The notes: generated by a model from the letters alone, not told the origin. A stretch of DNA of 64,000 nt from Micromonospora gifhornensis (GCF_016863515.1 NZ_BOPA01000019.1:1-64000); one strand, 5' to 3'; positions 35,687-45,965 are shown, numbered from the stretch's first letter. Numbers and translations: made by a program.

Positions 35687-37624
35687 GTGGCTGATCCGTC
35701 GACCTACCGTCCCGCCCCCGGCACCATCCCGGAGTCCCCAGGGGTCTACCGGTTCCGCGACGGCACCGGCCGGGTGATCTACGTCGGCAAGGCGAAGAAC
35801 CTCCGCAGCCGCCTCAACTCCTACTTCGCCGACCTGCTGGGGCTGCACGACCGCACCCGGCAGATGGTCACCACCGCCGAGGTGGTCGACTGGGTCACCG
35901 TCGGCACCGAGGTCGAGGCGCTCCAGCTCGAATACACCTGGATCAAGCAGTACGACCCGAGGTTCAACGTCCGCTACCGCGACGACAAGTCGTACCCCTA
36001 CCTCGCGGTCACCCTCGACGAGGAATATCCGCGGTTGCAGGTCATGCGCGGGGCCAAACGCAAGGGGGTGCGCTACTTCGGGCCGTACTCCCATGCCTGG
36101 GCGATCCGCGAGACGCTCGACCTGCTGCTGCGGGTCTTCCCGGCGCGGACCTGCTCCGCCGGGGTGTTCAAGCGCGCCGGCCAGGTCGGTCGGCCCTGCC
36201 TGCTGGGCTACATCGACAAGTGCTCCGCGCCCTGCGTCGGCAGCGTCACCGCCGAGCAGCACCGCGAGATCGTCGACGGGTTCTGCGACTTCATGGCCGG
36301 GCGCACCGACAGCATGGTGCGCCGGCTGGAACGCGAGATGGCCCAGGCCAGCGCCGAGTTGGAGTTCGAGCGGGCGGCACGGCTGCGCGACGACGTCGCC
36401 GCGCTGCGCCGGGCGATGGAGAAGCAGACAGTCGTGCTCGGCGACGGCACCGACGCCGACGTGGTCGCCTTCGCCGACGACCCACTGGAAGCCGCGGTGC
36501 AGGTCTTCCACGTCCGCGGCGGCCGGGTGCGGGGCCAGCGCGGCTGGGTGGTGGAGAAGACCGAGGACCTCACCACCGGCGACCTGGTGCACCACTTCTG
36601 CACCCAGGTCTACGGCGGTGAGCGCGGCGAGGCCGACGTGCCGCGCGAACTGCTGGTGCCGGAGCTACCCGCCGACGCCGAGGCGCTGGCCGACTGGCTG
36701 GCCACCCACCGGGGCAGCCGGGTCAGCCTGCGGGTGCCGCAGCGCGGCGACAAGCGTGCCCTGCTGGAGACGGTGGAGCGCAACGCCAAGGACGCCCTGG
36801 CCCGGCACAAGCTCAAGCGGGCCGGCGACCTGACCACCCGCAGCAAGGCCCTCGACGAGATCAGCGAGGCGCTCGGCATGCGGACCGCGCCGCTGCGCAT
36901 CGAGTGCTTCGACGTCTCCCAGATCCAGGGCAGCGACGTGGTGGCCAGCATGGTCGTCTTCGAGGACGGCCTGCCCCGCAAGAGCGAGTACCGCCGCTTC
37001 ATCGTCCGGGGCGCCACCGACGACCTGTCGGCGATGTCCGAGGTGCTGCGCCGCCGCTTCGCCCGCTACCTCGACGTGCGCGCCGAGACCGGCGAGATCG
37101 GCGAGGAGACCGCCGTGGATCCGGACCGCCCCGGCGTCGACCCGACCACCGGGCGACCGCGCAAGTTCGCGTACCCGCCGCAGTTGGTGGTGGTCGACGG
37201 CGGTGCGCCGCAGGTCGCCGCCGCCGCGCAGGCCCTCGCCGAATTGGGCATCGACGACGTGGCGCTGTGCGGTCTGGCCAAGCGGCTGGAGGAGGTGTGG
37301 CTGCCCGACGACGACTTCCCGGTCATCCTGCCGCGCACCTCGGAAGGGCTCTACCTGCTGCAGCGGGTACGCGACGAGGCGCACCGCTTCGCCATCACCT
37401 TCCACCGGCAGCGTCGCTCCAAGCGGATGACCGCCTCCGCCCTGGACGACATCCCCGGGCTGGGCGACGTCCGCCGCAAGGCCCTGCTGCGGCACTTCGG
37501 CTCGCTCAAGCGCCTCTCGGCGGCCACCGTCGAGGAGATCACCGAGGTTCCCGGCGTCGGCCCCCGCACCGCCCAGGCGATCCTGTCCGCCCTCAACGGC
37601 GACAAGGAACCGTCCACCGACTGA
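35687..37624 (+). CDS. uvrC: Excinuclease ABC subunit UvrC
   Basis: A 645-residue dual endonuclease that makes both incisions in nucleotide excision repair. An N-terminal GIY-YIG nuclease ([20 protein letters not shown], about 19-38), a CxxxxC-containing linker, a UVR motif (about 210-245), a degenerate RNase H-like 5'-nuclease (about 400-560; [10 protein letters not shown] and [10 protein letters not shown] carry catalytic Asp residues) and C-terminal helix-hairpin-helix DNA-binding repeats ([20 protein letters not shown], then [11 protein letters not shown]) are in the expected order. Convergent with recQ. In many actinobacteria uvrC directly precedes rapZ; here about 5.3 kb intervenes. Confidence 0.97.
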   Translation: MADPSTYRPAPGTIPESPGVYRFRDGTGRVIYVGKAKNLRSRLNSYFADLLGLHDRTRQMVTTAEVVDWVTVGTEVEALQLEYTWIKQYDPRFNVRYRDDKSYPYLAVTLDEEYPRLQVMRGAKRKGVRYFGPYSHAWAIRETLDLLLRVFPARTCSAGVFKRAGQVGRPCLLGYIDKCSAPCVGSVTAEQHREIVDGFCDFMAGRTDSMVRRLEREMAQASAELEFERAARLRDDVAALRRAMEKQTVVLGDGTDADVVAFADDPLEAAVQVFHVRGGRVRGQRGWVVEKTEDLTTGDLVHHFCTQVYGGERGEADVPRELLVPELPADAEALADWLATHRGSRVSLRVPQRGDKRALLETVERNAKDALARHKLKRAGDLTTRSKALDEISEALGMRTAPLRIECFDVSQIQGSDVVASMVVFEDGLPRKSEYRRFIVRGATDDLSAMSEVLRRRFARYLDVRAETGEIGEETAVDPDRPGVDPTTGRPRKFAYPPQLVVVDGGAPQVAAAAQALAELGIDDVALCGLAKRLEEVWLPDDDFPVILPRTSEGLYLLQRVRDEAHRFAITFHRQRRSKRMTASALDDIPGLGDVRRKALLRHFGSLKRLSAATVEEITEVPGVGPRTAQAILSALNGDKEPSTD

Positions 37625-37662
37625 CCGCCGTGCCTGTGACACAGCGGTGTTCGGTACTGCCC

Positions 37663-39567
37663 TCAGTCGGCCCCGGAGAGCACTTCGAGGATCTGCTCGC
37701 CGTACTTGGCGAGCTTGTTCTCGCCGACGCCGCTGATCCGGGACAGCTCGGCCAGCGAGGACGGGGCGTCGGCGGCGATCTGGCGCAGCGTCGCGTCGTG
37801 GAAGATGACGTACGCGGGCACGCCCTGGTCCTTGGCGGTCGCTCCCCGCCAGGCGCGCAGCCGTTCGAAGGTGCCGGTCGCCTCGGGGGTCAGTTCGGCG
37901 ACCATGGTGGCCGCACCCCGCGGCTTGGCGGTGCGCGCCGCACGCGCCGGGCGGGCCGCCTCGCGGCGCAGCATCACGGTACGCCGCCGGCCCAGCACCT
38001 CGGCGCTGGCGTCGGTGAGCGCCAGGGTGCCGTAGTCGCCCTCGACGGCCAGCAGCCCCTCGGCCAGCAGTTGCCGCACCACGCCACGCCACTCGGCCTC
38101 GCTGAGCTCACCGCCGATGCCGAACACGGTGAGCGAGTCGTGCCGATGTTGAGTGATCTTGTCGTTGCTGCGGCCCAGCAGGATGTCGATGCAGTGCCCG
38201 GCACCGAAGCGCTGGTTGCGTTCCCGATCGAGCCGGAACACCGTGGAGAGCAGCTTCTGCGCGGGCACCGTGCCGTCCCACGACTCCGGCGGCTCCAGGC
38301 AGGTGTCGCAGTTGCCGCAGTTCCCGGTGGCCGGCTCGCCGAAGTACTCCAGCAACTGCACCCGACGGCAGCGGACCGTCTCGCAGAGCGCCAGCATCGC
38401 GTCCAGGTGGGCGGCGAGGTTCCGTCGGTGCGCCAGGTCGCCCTCGGACGTGTCGATCATCTTGCGCTGCTGCACGACGTCCTGCAGTCCGTACGCCAGC
38501 CAGGCGGTCGACGGTAGCCCGTCGCGGCCCGCGCGCCCGGTCTCCTGGTAGTAGCCCTCGACCGACTTGGGCAGGTCGAGGTGGGCGACGAAGCGGACGT
38601 CCGGCTTGTCGATGCCCATCCCGAAGGCGATGGTCGCCACCATCACCACCCCGTCGGCCCGCAGGAACCGCTGCTGGTTGGCCGCGCGCGTCGCCGCGTC
38701 CAGACCGGCGTGGTACGGCAGCGCGTCGACGCCGTTGGCGACCAGGAACTCGGCGGTCTTCTCCACCGAGGCGCGGGACAGGCAGTAGACGATCCCGGCA
38801 TCCCCCGGATGCTCGTCGCGCAGCAGAGCCAGCAGTTGCTTGCGCGGCTCCCGCTTCGGCACGATCCGGTACTGGATGTTGGGCCGGTCGAAGCTGGCCA
38901 CGAAGTGCCGGGCCTCGGTCAGGTTGAGCCGGGTGGCGATCTCCGACCGGGTGGCGCTGGTCGCGGTGGCGGTCAGCGCGATGCGCGGCACCCCAGGCCA
39001 CCGCTCGTGCAGCATCGACAGGTTGAGATAGTCGGGGCGGAAGTCGTGCCCCCACTGCGACACGCAGTGCGCCTCGTCGATGGCGAACAGGCTGATCCGC
39101 CCCCGGTCCAGCAGGCTCAGCGTGGCCCGGCTGGCCAGCGCTTCCGGGGCCAGGTAGAGCAGGTCGATCTCCCCGGCCACGAACTCCGCCTCGACCAGCC
39201 GACGGGTGTCCAGATCGAGGGTGGAGTTGAGGAATCCGGCCTTCACGCCGACCGCGGTCAACGCGTCCACCTGGTCCTGCATCAACGCGATCAGCGGCGA
39301 GATAACCACCGCGACGCCGTCGCGGACCAGCGCCGGGATCTGGTAGCACAGCGACTTGCCGCCCCCGGTCGGCATCAGTACCAGCGCGTCCCCGCCGTCG
39401 ACCACGTGGTCGATGACCTCGCGCTGGAAACCCCGGAAGGCGTCGTACCCGAAGACTCGCCGCAGCACCTCCAGCGCCGCCGTCACCTTCTCACCGGCGG
39501 GCGCGTCGCTGTCGGTCACGTCCGCGATGCTCAGGTCACTGGTGCTCACGTCGGCGGGAGAGGCCAT
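37663..39567 (-). CDS. recQ: ATP-dependent DNA helicase RecQ
   Basis: A 634-residue 3'-5' helicase for fork repair and recombination. Walker A MPTGGGKS (65-72), motif II IDEAHC (about 165), SAT-like TATAT (about 200), and motif [12 protein letters not shown] (about 340). A RecQ-Ct zinc module (CRRVQ...CGNCDTC, about 385-410), a winged helix, and a C-terminal HRDC domain ([20 protein letters not shown], about 560) complete the full-length E. coli-type architecture. ATG 39567 has TAGAAT 6 nt upstream. Full-length RecQ is not universal in actinobacteria. Confidence 0.95.
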   Translation of the reverse strand: MASPADVSTSDLSIADVTDSDAPAGEKVTAALEVLRRVFGYDAFRGFQREVIDHVVDGGDALVLMPTGGGKSLCYQIPALVRDGVAVVISPLIALMQDQVDALTAVGVKAGFLNSTLDLDTRRLVEAEFVAGEIDLLYLAPEALASRATLSLLDRGRISLFAIDEAHCVSQWGHDFRPDYLNLSMLHERWPGVPRIALTATATSATRSEIATRLNLTEARHFVASFDRPNIQYRIVPKREPRKQLLALLRDEHPGDAGIVYCLSRASVEKTAEFLVANGVDALPYHAGLDAATRAANQQRFLRADGVVMVATIAFGMGIDKPDVRFVAHLDLPKSVEGYYQETGRAGRDGLPSTAWLAYGLQDVVQQRKMIDTSEGDLAHRRNLAAHLDAMLALCETVRCRRVQLLEYFGEPATGNCGNCDTCLEPPESWDGTVPAQKLLSTVFRLDRERNQRFGAGHCIDILLGRSNDKITQHRHDSLTVFGIGGELSEAEWRGVVRQLLAEGLLAVEGDYGTLALTDASAEVLGRRRTVMLRREAARPARAARTAKPRGAATMVAELTPEATGTFERLRAWRGATAKDQGVPAYVIFHDATLRQIAADAPSSLAELSRISGVGENKLAKYGEQILEVLSGAD

Positions 39568-39573
39568 CCGAGG

Positions 39574-39579
39574 ATTCTA
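39574..39579 (-). promoter_or_regulatory. -10 element of recQ (leaderless)
   Basis: On the minus strand TAGAAT ends 6 nt before ATG 39567; no Shine-Dalgarno. Confidence 0.5.
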
Positions 39580-39601
39580 TGAGCAGCCGCTCGCCGGGCC
39601 G

Positions 39602-40096
39602 CTACGCCGGTTCGATGGGCAGCCAGAGATCGCAGGTCGCGGTGCTGAAATCGTTCGCCGGATCGGGCACCGCGACGATCTCCGGGCCTCGCCGCAGCCG
39701 CCACGGATTGAAGGGAAACCATTCGGCTGCGGCCGTGGCCCAGGCATTCTGAAGGGTCTGCGGATGCGGCCCCGCCGTACGGATGACCACCCATGTGCCG
39801 GCCGGGACCTCGATGATGTCGAGGCCGCCCGGGATTGGCGTGCTGGGGGACACGGCGACCCCATGCAGGTAGGTCAGCTCGCTGCCCTCGCCGTAGTCGG
39901 CGTCGAGGTCGTCGCTGACCGCGAGCAGGCCGCTCGGCTCAGCGTTGCCGAGTGCCTTCAAGCGCAGGTGCTCCTCGGCCGGCAGCGCGGCGATGTGCTG
40001 CTGGATGTACGGGTTTATGCCTCGGTGGATCAGCGGAACGCGAGCAGCGTGCCCCACGAGCCGGAACGCGGGATGGTCGACGATGCGAGTGTCCAT
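39602..40096 (-). CDS. GyrI-like / AraC effector-binding domain protein
   Basis: A 164-residue stand-alone GyrI-like (SHS2-fold) domain: an opening VDHPAFRLVGHAARVPLIHR strand, ADYGEGSELTYLHGVAV, VPAGTWVVIRTAGPHPQT (the family's AGxYAVF equivalent), AWATAAAEWFP and a closing DLWLPIEPA. Such proteins bind small hydrophobic or cationic compounds, and some have hydrolase activity. It lacks a DNA-binding domain. AAGGAA upstream decides the ATG. Divergent from the dioxygenase gene across 179 bp. Confidence 0.85.
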   Translation of the reverse strand: MDTRIVDHPAFRLVGHAARVPLIHRGINPYIQQHIAALPAEEHLRLKALGNAEPSGLLAVSDDLDADYGEGSELTYLHGVAVSPSTPIPGGLDIIEVPAGTWVVIRTAGPHPQTLQNAWATAAAEWFPFNPWRLRRGPEIVAVPDPANDFSTATCDLWLPIEPA

Positions 40097-40275
40097 GTGT
40101 TCGCTTCCTTCGACAGGTAGGCGGAACCTGAGCTGGGGTGATCGACGGCGTACCGGTCGCGGCTGATCGTCGTTCCTCCGATCCGATCGTGCGGCAGCGC
40201 TGCGGCAACACACCCGACAGAAGCCGCGCGGAAAGTGTCGGGTGAGCGGAATCGATGTCGCCGCATGATGAGGCC

Positions 40276-41088
40276 ATGGATGACACAACACTGGTGTCCC
40301 GCTTTCTTCGCGACGGCTTCGTCAAGTTGGCAGGTGCCGTCGCGCCGCGGGTGGCTGCGGACTGCGCGCGGCTGCTGTGGCGAGAGACGGGCTGCGACCC
40401 GGACGACCCAGCGACGTGGAGACAGCCCGTGCACTGGGTGGAGGGCATGGCGCAGGGGCCGTTCGCCGCCGCACCCAATTCCCCGTTCCTCCATCACGCG
40501 TACGACCTGCTGGTCGGCGCGGGACGCTGGGAGCCGCGCTACTCGCTGGGCACGTTCCCGCTGCGCTTCCCGCACGAAGAGGAGCCGAACGACGCGGGCT
40601 GGCACATCGAGGGCAGCTATCTGCCGGAGGGCGAGAGCTGGTACTTCACGAATGTGCTTTCCCGTGGCCGGGCGCTGCTGATGCTGTTTCTGTTCAGCGA
40701 GGTCGGTGAGGAGGACGCCCCGACCCGGCTCCGGGTCGGCTCACACCTCGACGTGCCGAGGGTGCTGGAGAAGTACGGGGAGAACGGGGCGAGCGGGCTG
40801 GAACTTGCGCCCGACCTGGTGGCGGCATCCAGCCACCGGCCACTCGCCCTCGCCACCGGGTCCCCGGGCGACGTCTTTCTGTGCCATCCGTTCCTGGTGC
40901 ACGCGGCGCAACCGCACCACGGGACACGGCCGCGCTTCATGGCCCAGCCGCCGCTGATGCCGGCCGCGCCGTACGAATTGGAGCGGGCCGACGGCGCCTA
41001 CTCACCCGTGGAGATCGCGATCCGTCGGGGTCTTGGACAGGACACCCCCGAGCGGGACGGGGTAGGTACCGACGACAATGCCGGGTAG
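40276..41088 (+). CDS. Phytanoyl-CoA dioxygenase (PhyH) family protein
   Basis: A 270-residue Fe(II)/2-oxoglutarate oxygenase of the PhyH type. A jelly-roll core has the proximal ligands in GWHIEGSY (His-x-Glu rather than the usual His-x-Asp) near 113 and a distal His in CHPFLVHAAQPH near 208, with GTRPRFM supplying the oxoglutarate Arg. Members hydroxylate diverse small molecules, often in secondary metabolism. ATG 40276 with GAGG is preferred over ATG 40255. The His-x-Glu should be noted: such variants occur in halogenase-like or altered oxygenases, so activity is uncertain. Confidence 0.85.
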   Translation: MDDTTLVSRFLRDGFVKLAGAVAPRVAADCARLLWRETGCDPDDPATWRQPVHWVEGMAQGPFAAAPNSPFLHHAYDLLVGAGRWEPRYSLGTFPLRFPHEEEPNDAGWHIEGSYLPEGESWYFTNVLSRGRALLMLFLFSEVGEEDAPTRLRVGSHLDVPRVLEKYGENGASGLELAPDLVAASSHRPLALATGSPGDVFLCHPFLVHAAQPHHGTRPRFMAQPPLMPAAPYELERADGAYSPVEIAIRRGLGQDTPERDGVGTDDNAG

Positions 41089-41136
41089 GCGTGCCAGGCG
41101 TGGCATGGGTGATGTACGACGGAGGCGGGGACAAGG

Positions 41137-41961
41137 GTGGTTCTGCGGGTGAGTGGTCGCAACGCGCGATTCCAGCAGTGGGAGGCCCTCCTGCACAATC
41201 GGACCAAGCGGCAGCGTCGCGGCGAATTCCTCGTGCAGGGCGTGCGTCCGATTGTCATGGCCGTCGAACACGGTTGGCAGATCCGAGAGTTGCTGTACAA
41301 CACAGGCGTTGCGCTGTCCGGCTGGGCACGCGACCTGCTGGAAACGGTCCGGGCCGAGAAGATCGCCGTCTCCCGTGAACTGATGCACGAGCTGGGAGGT
41401 AAGGCGGACGACGTGCCAGAGTTGCTGGCCGTGGTCGCGCTGCCGGAGGATGACCTGCGCCGTATCCCGACCGGACCGACCATGCTCACGGTCGTGTTCG
41501 ATCGGCCGACCAGTCCCGGCAACATCGGGACCCTCGTCCGGTCCGCAGACGCCTTCGGCGCCTCCGGCGTCATCATCACCGGCCACGCCGCCGACGTGTA
41601 CGACCCGAAGGCAGTCCGGGCGAGCACCGGCTCGCTGTTCGCTCTGCCAGTGGTTCGGGTGCCCGCCCGTCAGGCCGTGCTGTCCTGGGGCGTCGACGTC
41701 CGTGCGGGCGGCATCGGCATGAGCGTCGTGGGAACCGATGAGCTGGGCGCGCTGGATGTCGCCGATTACGACTTCCGGCAACCAACGCTGATCGTGATCG
41801 GCAATGAGACCACCGGTCTCAGCTCCGGCTGGCGTGAGGCATGCGACCAGGTTGTCCGGATCCCGATGTCCGGGGCAGCCAGCTCACTGAACGCGGCGAC
41901 CGCCGCGACCGTCGTGCTGTACGAGTCGGCACGGCAGCGGACTGCTGCCGCCCGCCGGTAG
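41137..41961 (+). CDS. TrmH/SpoU family rRNA/tRNA 2'-O-methyltransferase
   Basis: A 274-residue SPOUT methyltransferase. An N-terminal L30e-like substrate-binding region (1-105; TKRQRRGEFLVQGVRPIVMA) precedes the trefoil-knot domain with motif 1 (NIGTLVRSADAFGASGVII, about 130), motif 2 (VIGNETTGLSS, about 222) and motif 3 (IPMSGAASSLNAATAATVVL, about 246). It methylates a ribose 2'-OH in RNA; the target nucleotide cannot be told. Members of this type include self-resistance enzymes as well as housekeeping ones. GGAGG 11 nt upstream supports GTG 41137. Confidence 0.9.
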   Translation: MVLRVSGRNARFQQWEALLHNRTKRQRRGEFLVQGVRPIVMAVEHGWQIRELLYNTGVALSGWARDLLETVRAEKIAVSRELMHELGGKADDVPELLAVVALPEDDLRRIPTGPTMLTVVFDRPTSPGNIGTLVRSADAFGASGVIITGHAADVYDPKAVRASTGSLFALPVVRVPARQAVLSWGVDVRAGGIGMSVVGTDELGALDVADYDFRQPTLIVIGNETTGLSSGWREACDQVVRIPMSGAASSLNAATAATVVLYESARQRTAAARR

Positions 41962-42012
41962 CGCACTGGTCGTCGCGAATCGCCGCAAGGCTCTCCACCG
42001 CTGCTGACCGGC

Positions 42013-42657
42013 TCAGGAAGGCACGGGGACGGGTTTGGCCCAGCGGGGGGTGCCGGTGGGGTCGACGTAGCAGACGGCGACCAGCAGGTCGGCGGGGTCG
42101 GTGAGGGGGGTGGCGGCGGGGCCCATCCGGAACAGGGCCACCAGGTCGCCCTCGGCGGCCGCGCGGGTGCTGACCGCGCCGAGGTTGTCCGGGGTACGCA
42201 GCGAGTCGCTCGACTCCGGACGGGAGACGGCACCGGCGAGGAAGTCGTACCGGGCGGCAAGTGTCTCGTACGATTCGGCCCAGTTGAACCCGGTGCTGCC
42301 GGCGGCGTCCCAGCCACCGCTCGGGGGCACCACCCGGGGCGGGTCGAGCCGGTTGTCCAGCAGGATCACCTGATAGGTGCCGGGCTGGCCCGGGCCGGAC
42401 CACCGCAACCGCAGCAGCACGGACTGGTTGTCGGGGTCCCCGACCGGGGCGGAGCCGTTGCGCCAGCCGTACGCGCTGACCAGGTCGGCCACCTGGTCCG
42501 GCTGCGGCAGCATCGCCTCGACGGTGACGGTGACCGCGTCGGGGCCGGCGTTGTGCTCACGTTCGCGTTGCCGCACGTGGTCGATCGTGGCCAGTACCGC
42601 GACGGTGACCGAGACGAGGGCCACCACCCAGCGCAGTCGCGCTCCGTGTCTGCCCAT
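42013..42657 (-). CDS. Conserved hypothetical, membrane-anchored or exported
   Basis: A 214-residue protein of unknown function. A short basic N-terminus and one hydrophobic helix (WVVALVSVTVAVLATI, about 10-25) indicate membrane anchoring or export. The rest is hydrophilic, with strands such as NQSVLLRLRW and GTYQVILLDN and a closing DLLVAVCYVDPTG. No enzyme motif is recognised. ATG 42657 is supported by TATTCT 6 nt upstream. Divergent from rapZ. Confidence 0.75.
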   Translation of the reverse strand: MGRHGARLRWVVALVSVTVAVLATIDHVRQREREHNAGPDAVTVTVEAMLPQPDQVADLVSAYGWRNGSAPVGDPDNQSVLLRLRWSGPGQPGTYQVILLDNRLDPPRVVPPSGGWDAAGSTGFNWAESYETLAARYDFLAGAVSRPESSDSLRTPDNLGAVSTRAAAEGDLVALFRMGPAATPLTDPADLLVAVCYVDPTGTPRWAKPVPVPS

Positions 42658-42663
42658 GGCCGG

Positions 42664-42669
42664 AGAATA
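42664..42669 (-). promoter_or_regulatory. -10 element of the membrane-anchored hypothetical (leaderless)
   Basis: On the minus strand TATTCT ends 6 nt before ATG 42657; no Shine-Dalgarno. Confidence 0.45.
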
Positions 42670-42911
42670 GCGCCGTCGCCGGCCGCGCGCCGTCAGTCAG
42701 CCGACAAGGCCGAGCAGCCAACCGACAAGACCGGCGGGCAGTCCGTCGGCATGGCAGGTGGGCAGGTGGTCGACAGCCGGGTTGACCGGCGTTATCGGGC
42801 TGGCGGGGGAGCCCCGGGGCGTCGGTGGCAACGGTCCGGCAGGCCGCACTAGAGTCGCTTTGACCATGCCCGGTCGGCCTGACCGGAGCGCCACAGCTTG
42901 GGGGTTGATGG

Positions 42912-43826
42912 GTGGGCGAGGCGCACACGAACGGTCATCACGTCGGCGTCACCGGGGCGGCGGAGACGGACACCACGCTTGTCGTGGTCACCGGTCTGTC
43001 CGGTGGTGGGCGCAGCACCGTCGCCCGAGCCCTGGAGAACGTCGGCTTCTACGTCGTGGACAACCTGCCGCAGGCGTTGCTGCTGGACATGGCCGAGCTG
43101 GCGGTGAAGGCGGGCGGGGCGGCCCGGCGTACGGCGATGGTGTTGGACGTGCGGTCCCGGGCCTTTTCCACGGACCTGGCCGAGGCGATCCGGGAGCTCA
43201 AGGAGCGCGGGTACGCGCCTCGGGTGGTCTTCGTCGACGCCGACGACGAGGTGTTGATCCGCCGTTTCGAGAGCGTGCGTCGTTCCCACCCGTTGCAGGG
43301 TGACGGGCGGCTCGCCGACGGCATCGCGGTCGAGCGGGGCCTGCTGGAGGAGGCCCGCGACCAGGCCGACGTGATCATCGACACCAGCCACCTCAACGTC
43401 AACCAGCTGCGTCGGCGCATCGAGGAGCTGTTCGGTGGGGAGGACGCCCGCAAGCTGCGGGTCACGGTGATCTCCTTCGGCTTCAAGTACGGCCTGCCGC
43501 CGGATGCCGATTTCGTGCTCGATGCCCGCTTCCTGCCCAACCCGTACTGGGTGCCGGAATTCCGGGAGCACACCGGCCGCGAGGAGGCGGTCAGCGCGTA
43601 CGTGCTGGGGCAGGAGGGTGCGGACACCTTCGTCTCGGCGTACGCCGATCTCGTGGGCGCCACCACCGCGGGCTTCGAGCGGGAGGGCAAGCGGTACCTG
43701 ACCGTCGCGGTGGGTTGCACCGGCGGCAAGCACCGCAGCGTGGCCATCGCCGAGGAGTTGGCCGCCCGGTTGCGGCGTGCCGGCCTGGCCGCCAACGCGC
43801 AGCACCGGGACCTGGGGCGGGAATGA
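42912..43826 (+). CDS. rapZ: RNase adapter / nucleotide-binding protein RapZ
   Basis: A 304-residue RapZ/YvcJ family protein, which in E. coli senses cell-wall amino sugar precursors and directs RNase E, and more generally binds nucleotides. The Walker A is GLSGGGRST (28-36), with Arg in place of Lys, a common actinobacterial form. A Walker B-like VVFVDADDEVLIRRF (about 97-112) and a C-terminal half (VISFGFKYGLPPDADFVLDAR, GCTGGKHRSVAIAE) are intact. First gene of rapZ-yvcK-whiA; its stop overlaps the yvcK start as ATGA. GTG 42912 lacks a good Shine-Dalgarno. Confidence 0.93.
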   Translation: MGEAHTNGHHVGVTGAAETDTTLVVVTGLSGGGRSTVARALENVGFYVVDNLPQALLLDMAELAVKAGGAARRTAMVLDVRSRAFSTDLAEAIRELKERGYAPRVVFVDADDEVLIRRFESVRRSHPLQGDGRLADGIAVERGLLEEARDQADVIIDTSHLNVNQLRRRIEELFGGEDARKLRVTVISFGFKYGLPPDADFVLDARFLPNPYWVPEFREHTGREEAVSAYVLGQEGADTFVSAYADLVGATTAGFEREGKRYLTVAVGCTGGKHRSVAIAEELAARLRRAGLAANAQHRDLGRE

Positions 43827-44797
43827 CGATCCGGGTGGTGAGCTTCGGCGGCGGGCACGGCCTGTCCGCCGCGCTGCGGGCGTTACGCCGTTGCGCACCC
43901 GAACTGGATCTGGACATCACCGCGGTGGTGACCGTCGGTGACGACGGCGGTTCCAGTGGGCGGCTGCGCGCCGAGCGGGGTGGGCTGCCCCCGGGCGACC
44001 TGCGGCAGGCGTTGGTCGCGCTGGCCGGTGACCACCCGGCCACCCGACGCAGCGCCGGGCTGTTCCAGCACCGCTTCGCCGCGGTGACCACTGCCGGTGG
44101 CGGACCTGACGCGCTCGCCGGACACGCGGTGGGCAATCTGGTGATCTCCGGCCTGATGGAGTTGCTGGGCGATCCGGTGGCCGCGCTGGAACACGCCGGG
44201 GCGATGCTGGGTGCGGTCGGTCGGGTGCTGCCGATGTCCTGCGAGCCGGTCGACATCGAGGCGCAGGTGCGTGGCACGGACCCGGATCGACCCGACGAGG
44301 TCCGCACCGTACGCGGCCAGCACCAGGTCGCGGTCAGTACCGGTCGGGTGGAGTCGCTGCGGATCACCCCGCAGGCCCCCGAGGCCTGTCCGGAGGCGGT
44401 CACGGCGATCGGTGCGGCCGACTGGTTGATATTCGGGCCGGGCAGCTGGTACACAAGCGTCCTGCCGCACCTGCTGGTACCGCAGCTGGCCGCGGCGATC
44501 CTGGCCAGTTCCGCTCGTCGGCTGGTCACCCTCAACCTCGCCGCCGAGCAGGAGACGCTCGGTCTGTCCGTCGCCGACCACCTCGCCGCGCTGCGGTGGT
44601 ATCTGCCGGAGCTGACGGTCGACTACGTGATCGCCGATTCCAAGGCGGTCGGTGATCCCGCCCCGGTCGATCGTGCGGCAGAATCGCTGGGAGCCCGACT
44701 CGTCCTCGCCCCGGTAGCGGTCGACGACGGCACTCCCCGCCATGATCCGGCCGCCTTGGCCGCCGCGCTGGTGCCCGTACTGGGCGCCGATCGTTAG
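43823..44797 (+). CDS. yvcK: YvcK/CofD-like protein (gluconeogenesis factor)
   Basis: A 324-residue CofD-fold protein that binds UDP-sugars and supports growth on gluconeogenic carbon sources and envelope integrity. It opens with RVVSFGGGHGLSAALRALR, followed by VVTVGDDGGSSGRLR and LPPGDLRQALVAL, all hallmarks of the family, and GPGSWYTSVLPHLLVP near 215. ATG 43823 overlaps the rapZ stop (ATGA), showing translational coupling. Middle gene of the conserved triad. Confidence 0.94.
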   Translation: MTIRVVSFGGGHGLSAALRALRRCAPELDLDITAVVTVGDDGGSSGRLRAERGGLPPGDLRQALVALAGDHPATRRSAGLFQHRFAAVTTAGGGPDALAGHAVGNLVISGLMELLGDPVAALEHAGAMLGAVGRVLPMSCEPVDIEAQVRGTDPDRPDEVRTVRGQHQVAVSTGRVESLRITPQAPEACPEAVTAIGAADWLIFGPGSWYTSVLPHLLVPQLAAAILASSARRLVTLNLAAEQETLGLSVADHLAALRWYLPELTVDYVIADSKAVGDPAPVDRAAESLGARLVLAPVAVDDGTPRHDPAALAAALVPVLGADR

Positions 44798-44851
44798 ACA
44801 CGTACGTAATCTCCGGCGACACGCCGGAACCGGTCCGTGAGGGGACGCACA

Positions 44852-45832
44852 ATGGCGATGACGGCTGCGGTCAAGGACGAGCTGAGTCGGGTCGACGTGC
44901 CCAAGCCCTGCTGCCGGCGGGCGGAGATGGCCGCGCTGCTGCGGTTCGCCGGTGGGCTGCACATCGTCTCCGGGCGGGTGGTGGTGGAGGCGGAACTGGA
45001 CACCGGCGCGGTGGCCCGCCGGCTGCGCCGGGAGATCGCCGAGGTCTACGGCTACCCGAGTGAGATTCACGTGTTGGCCTCCGGTGGGCTGCGCAAGGGC
45101 AGCCACTTCATCGTCCGGGTGGTCAAGGACGGCGAGGCGCTGGCCCGGCAGACCGGTCTGCTGGACGTGCGGGGTCGACCGGTGCGGGGACTGCCCCCGC
45201 ACGTGGTCGCCGCCAACGTCTGCTGCGCGGTCTCCGCCTGGCGGGGCGCGTTCATGGCGCACGGCTCGCTGACCGAGCCGGGCCGCTCCAGTGCCCTGGA
45301 GATCACCTGCCCGGGGCCGGAGTCGGCTTTGGCGCTGGTCGGCGCGGCCCGCCGCATCGGCATCACCGCCAAGAACCGCGAGGTGCGCGGGGTGGACCGG
45401 GTGGTGGTCAAGGACGGCGACGCCATCGCCGCGCTGCTCACCCGCATAGGCGCCCACGCCAGCGTGCTGGCCTGGGAGGAACGTCGGGTCCGCCGGGAGG
45501 TGCGTGCCACGGCCAACCGGCTGGCCAACTTCGACGACGCCAACCTGCGTCGTTCGGCGCGGGCGGCGGTGGCCGCGGCGGCCCGGGTCACCCGGGCGCT
45601 GGAGATTCTCGCCGACGACGCGCCGGAGCACCTGACCTCGGCGGGTCGGTTGCGGCTGGAGCACCGGCAGGCGTCGCTGGAGGAGTTGGGCGCGTTGGCC
45701 GACCCGCCGCTGACCAAGGACGCCATCGCCGGCCGGATCCGCCGGTTGCTGGCGCTGGCCGACAAACGGGCGCGCGACCTGGGCATCCCGGATACCGAAG
45801 CGGCCGTCACGCCCGACATGCTCGTGGTCTGA
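44852..45832 (+). CDS. whiA: Sporulation regulator WhiA
   Basis: A 326-residue DNA-binding regulator required for sporulation septation in streptomycetes. The N-terminal part is a degenerate LAGLIDADG homing-endonuclease fold ([20 protein letters not shown], about 28-48); the C-terminal helix-turn-helix ([20 protein letters not shown], about 275-295) binds DNA. Start ATG 44852 has GAGGGG at 8 nt, better than GTG 44837. WhiA works with WhiB to activate division genes. Third gene of the operon, 54 bp after yvcK. Confidence 0.96.
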   Translation: MAMTAAVKDELSRVDVPKPCCRRAEMAALLRFAGGLHIVSGRVVVEAELDTGAVARRLRREIAEVYGYPSEIHVLASGGLRKGSHFIVRVVKDGEALARQTGLLDVRGRPVRGLPPHVVAANVCCAVSAWRGAFMAHGSLTEPGRSSALEITCPGPESALALVGAARRIGITAKNREVRGVDRVVVKDGDAIAALLTRIGAHASVLAWEERRVRREVRATANRLANFDDANLRRSARAAVAAAARVTRALEILADDAPEHLTSAGRLRLEHRQASLEELGALADPPLTKDAIAGRIRRLLALADKRARDLGIPDTEAAVTPDMLVV

Positions 45833-45959
45833 TAGGACGGTGGGGTCGTCCGGCGTGGGCGGGCCGGTGTTTCGCCGGCGCGCCCTGTCGGCGCGGTGTG
45901 ACGTCCCGTGTGGCGTGGGTGGGCAACCACCCGACGCAGCGCGGCTCGACGCGCTCGGA

Positions 45960-45965
45960 TAGGGT
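45960..45965 (+). promoter_or_regulatory. Possible -10 of the gap-pgk-tpiA operon
   Basis: TAGGGT in the whiA-gap interval would give a 5' leader of about 185 nt. No -35 is convincing. The 324-bp interval (45833-46156) otherwise shows only GC-rich short dyads and no gene. Confidence 0.35.

Noticed and set aside
42992-43020. RapZ Walker A with Arg instead of Lys as a loss of function
   Set aside because: GRST in this position is common in actinobacterial RapZ, so it is not a defect of this gene.
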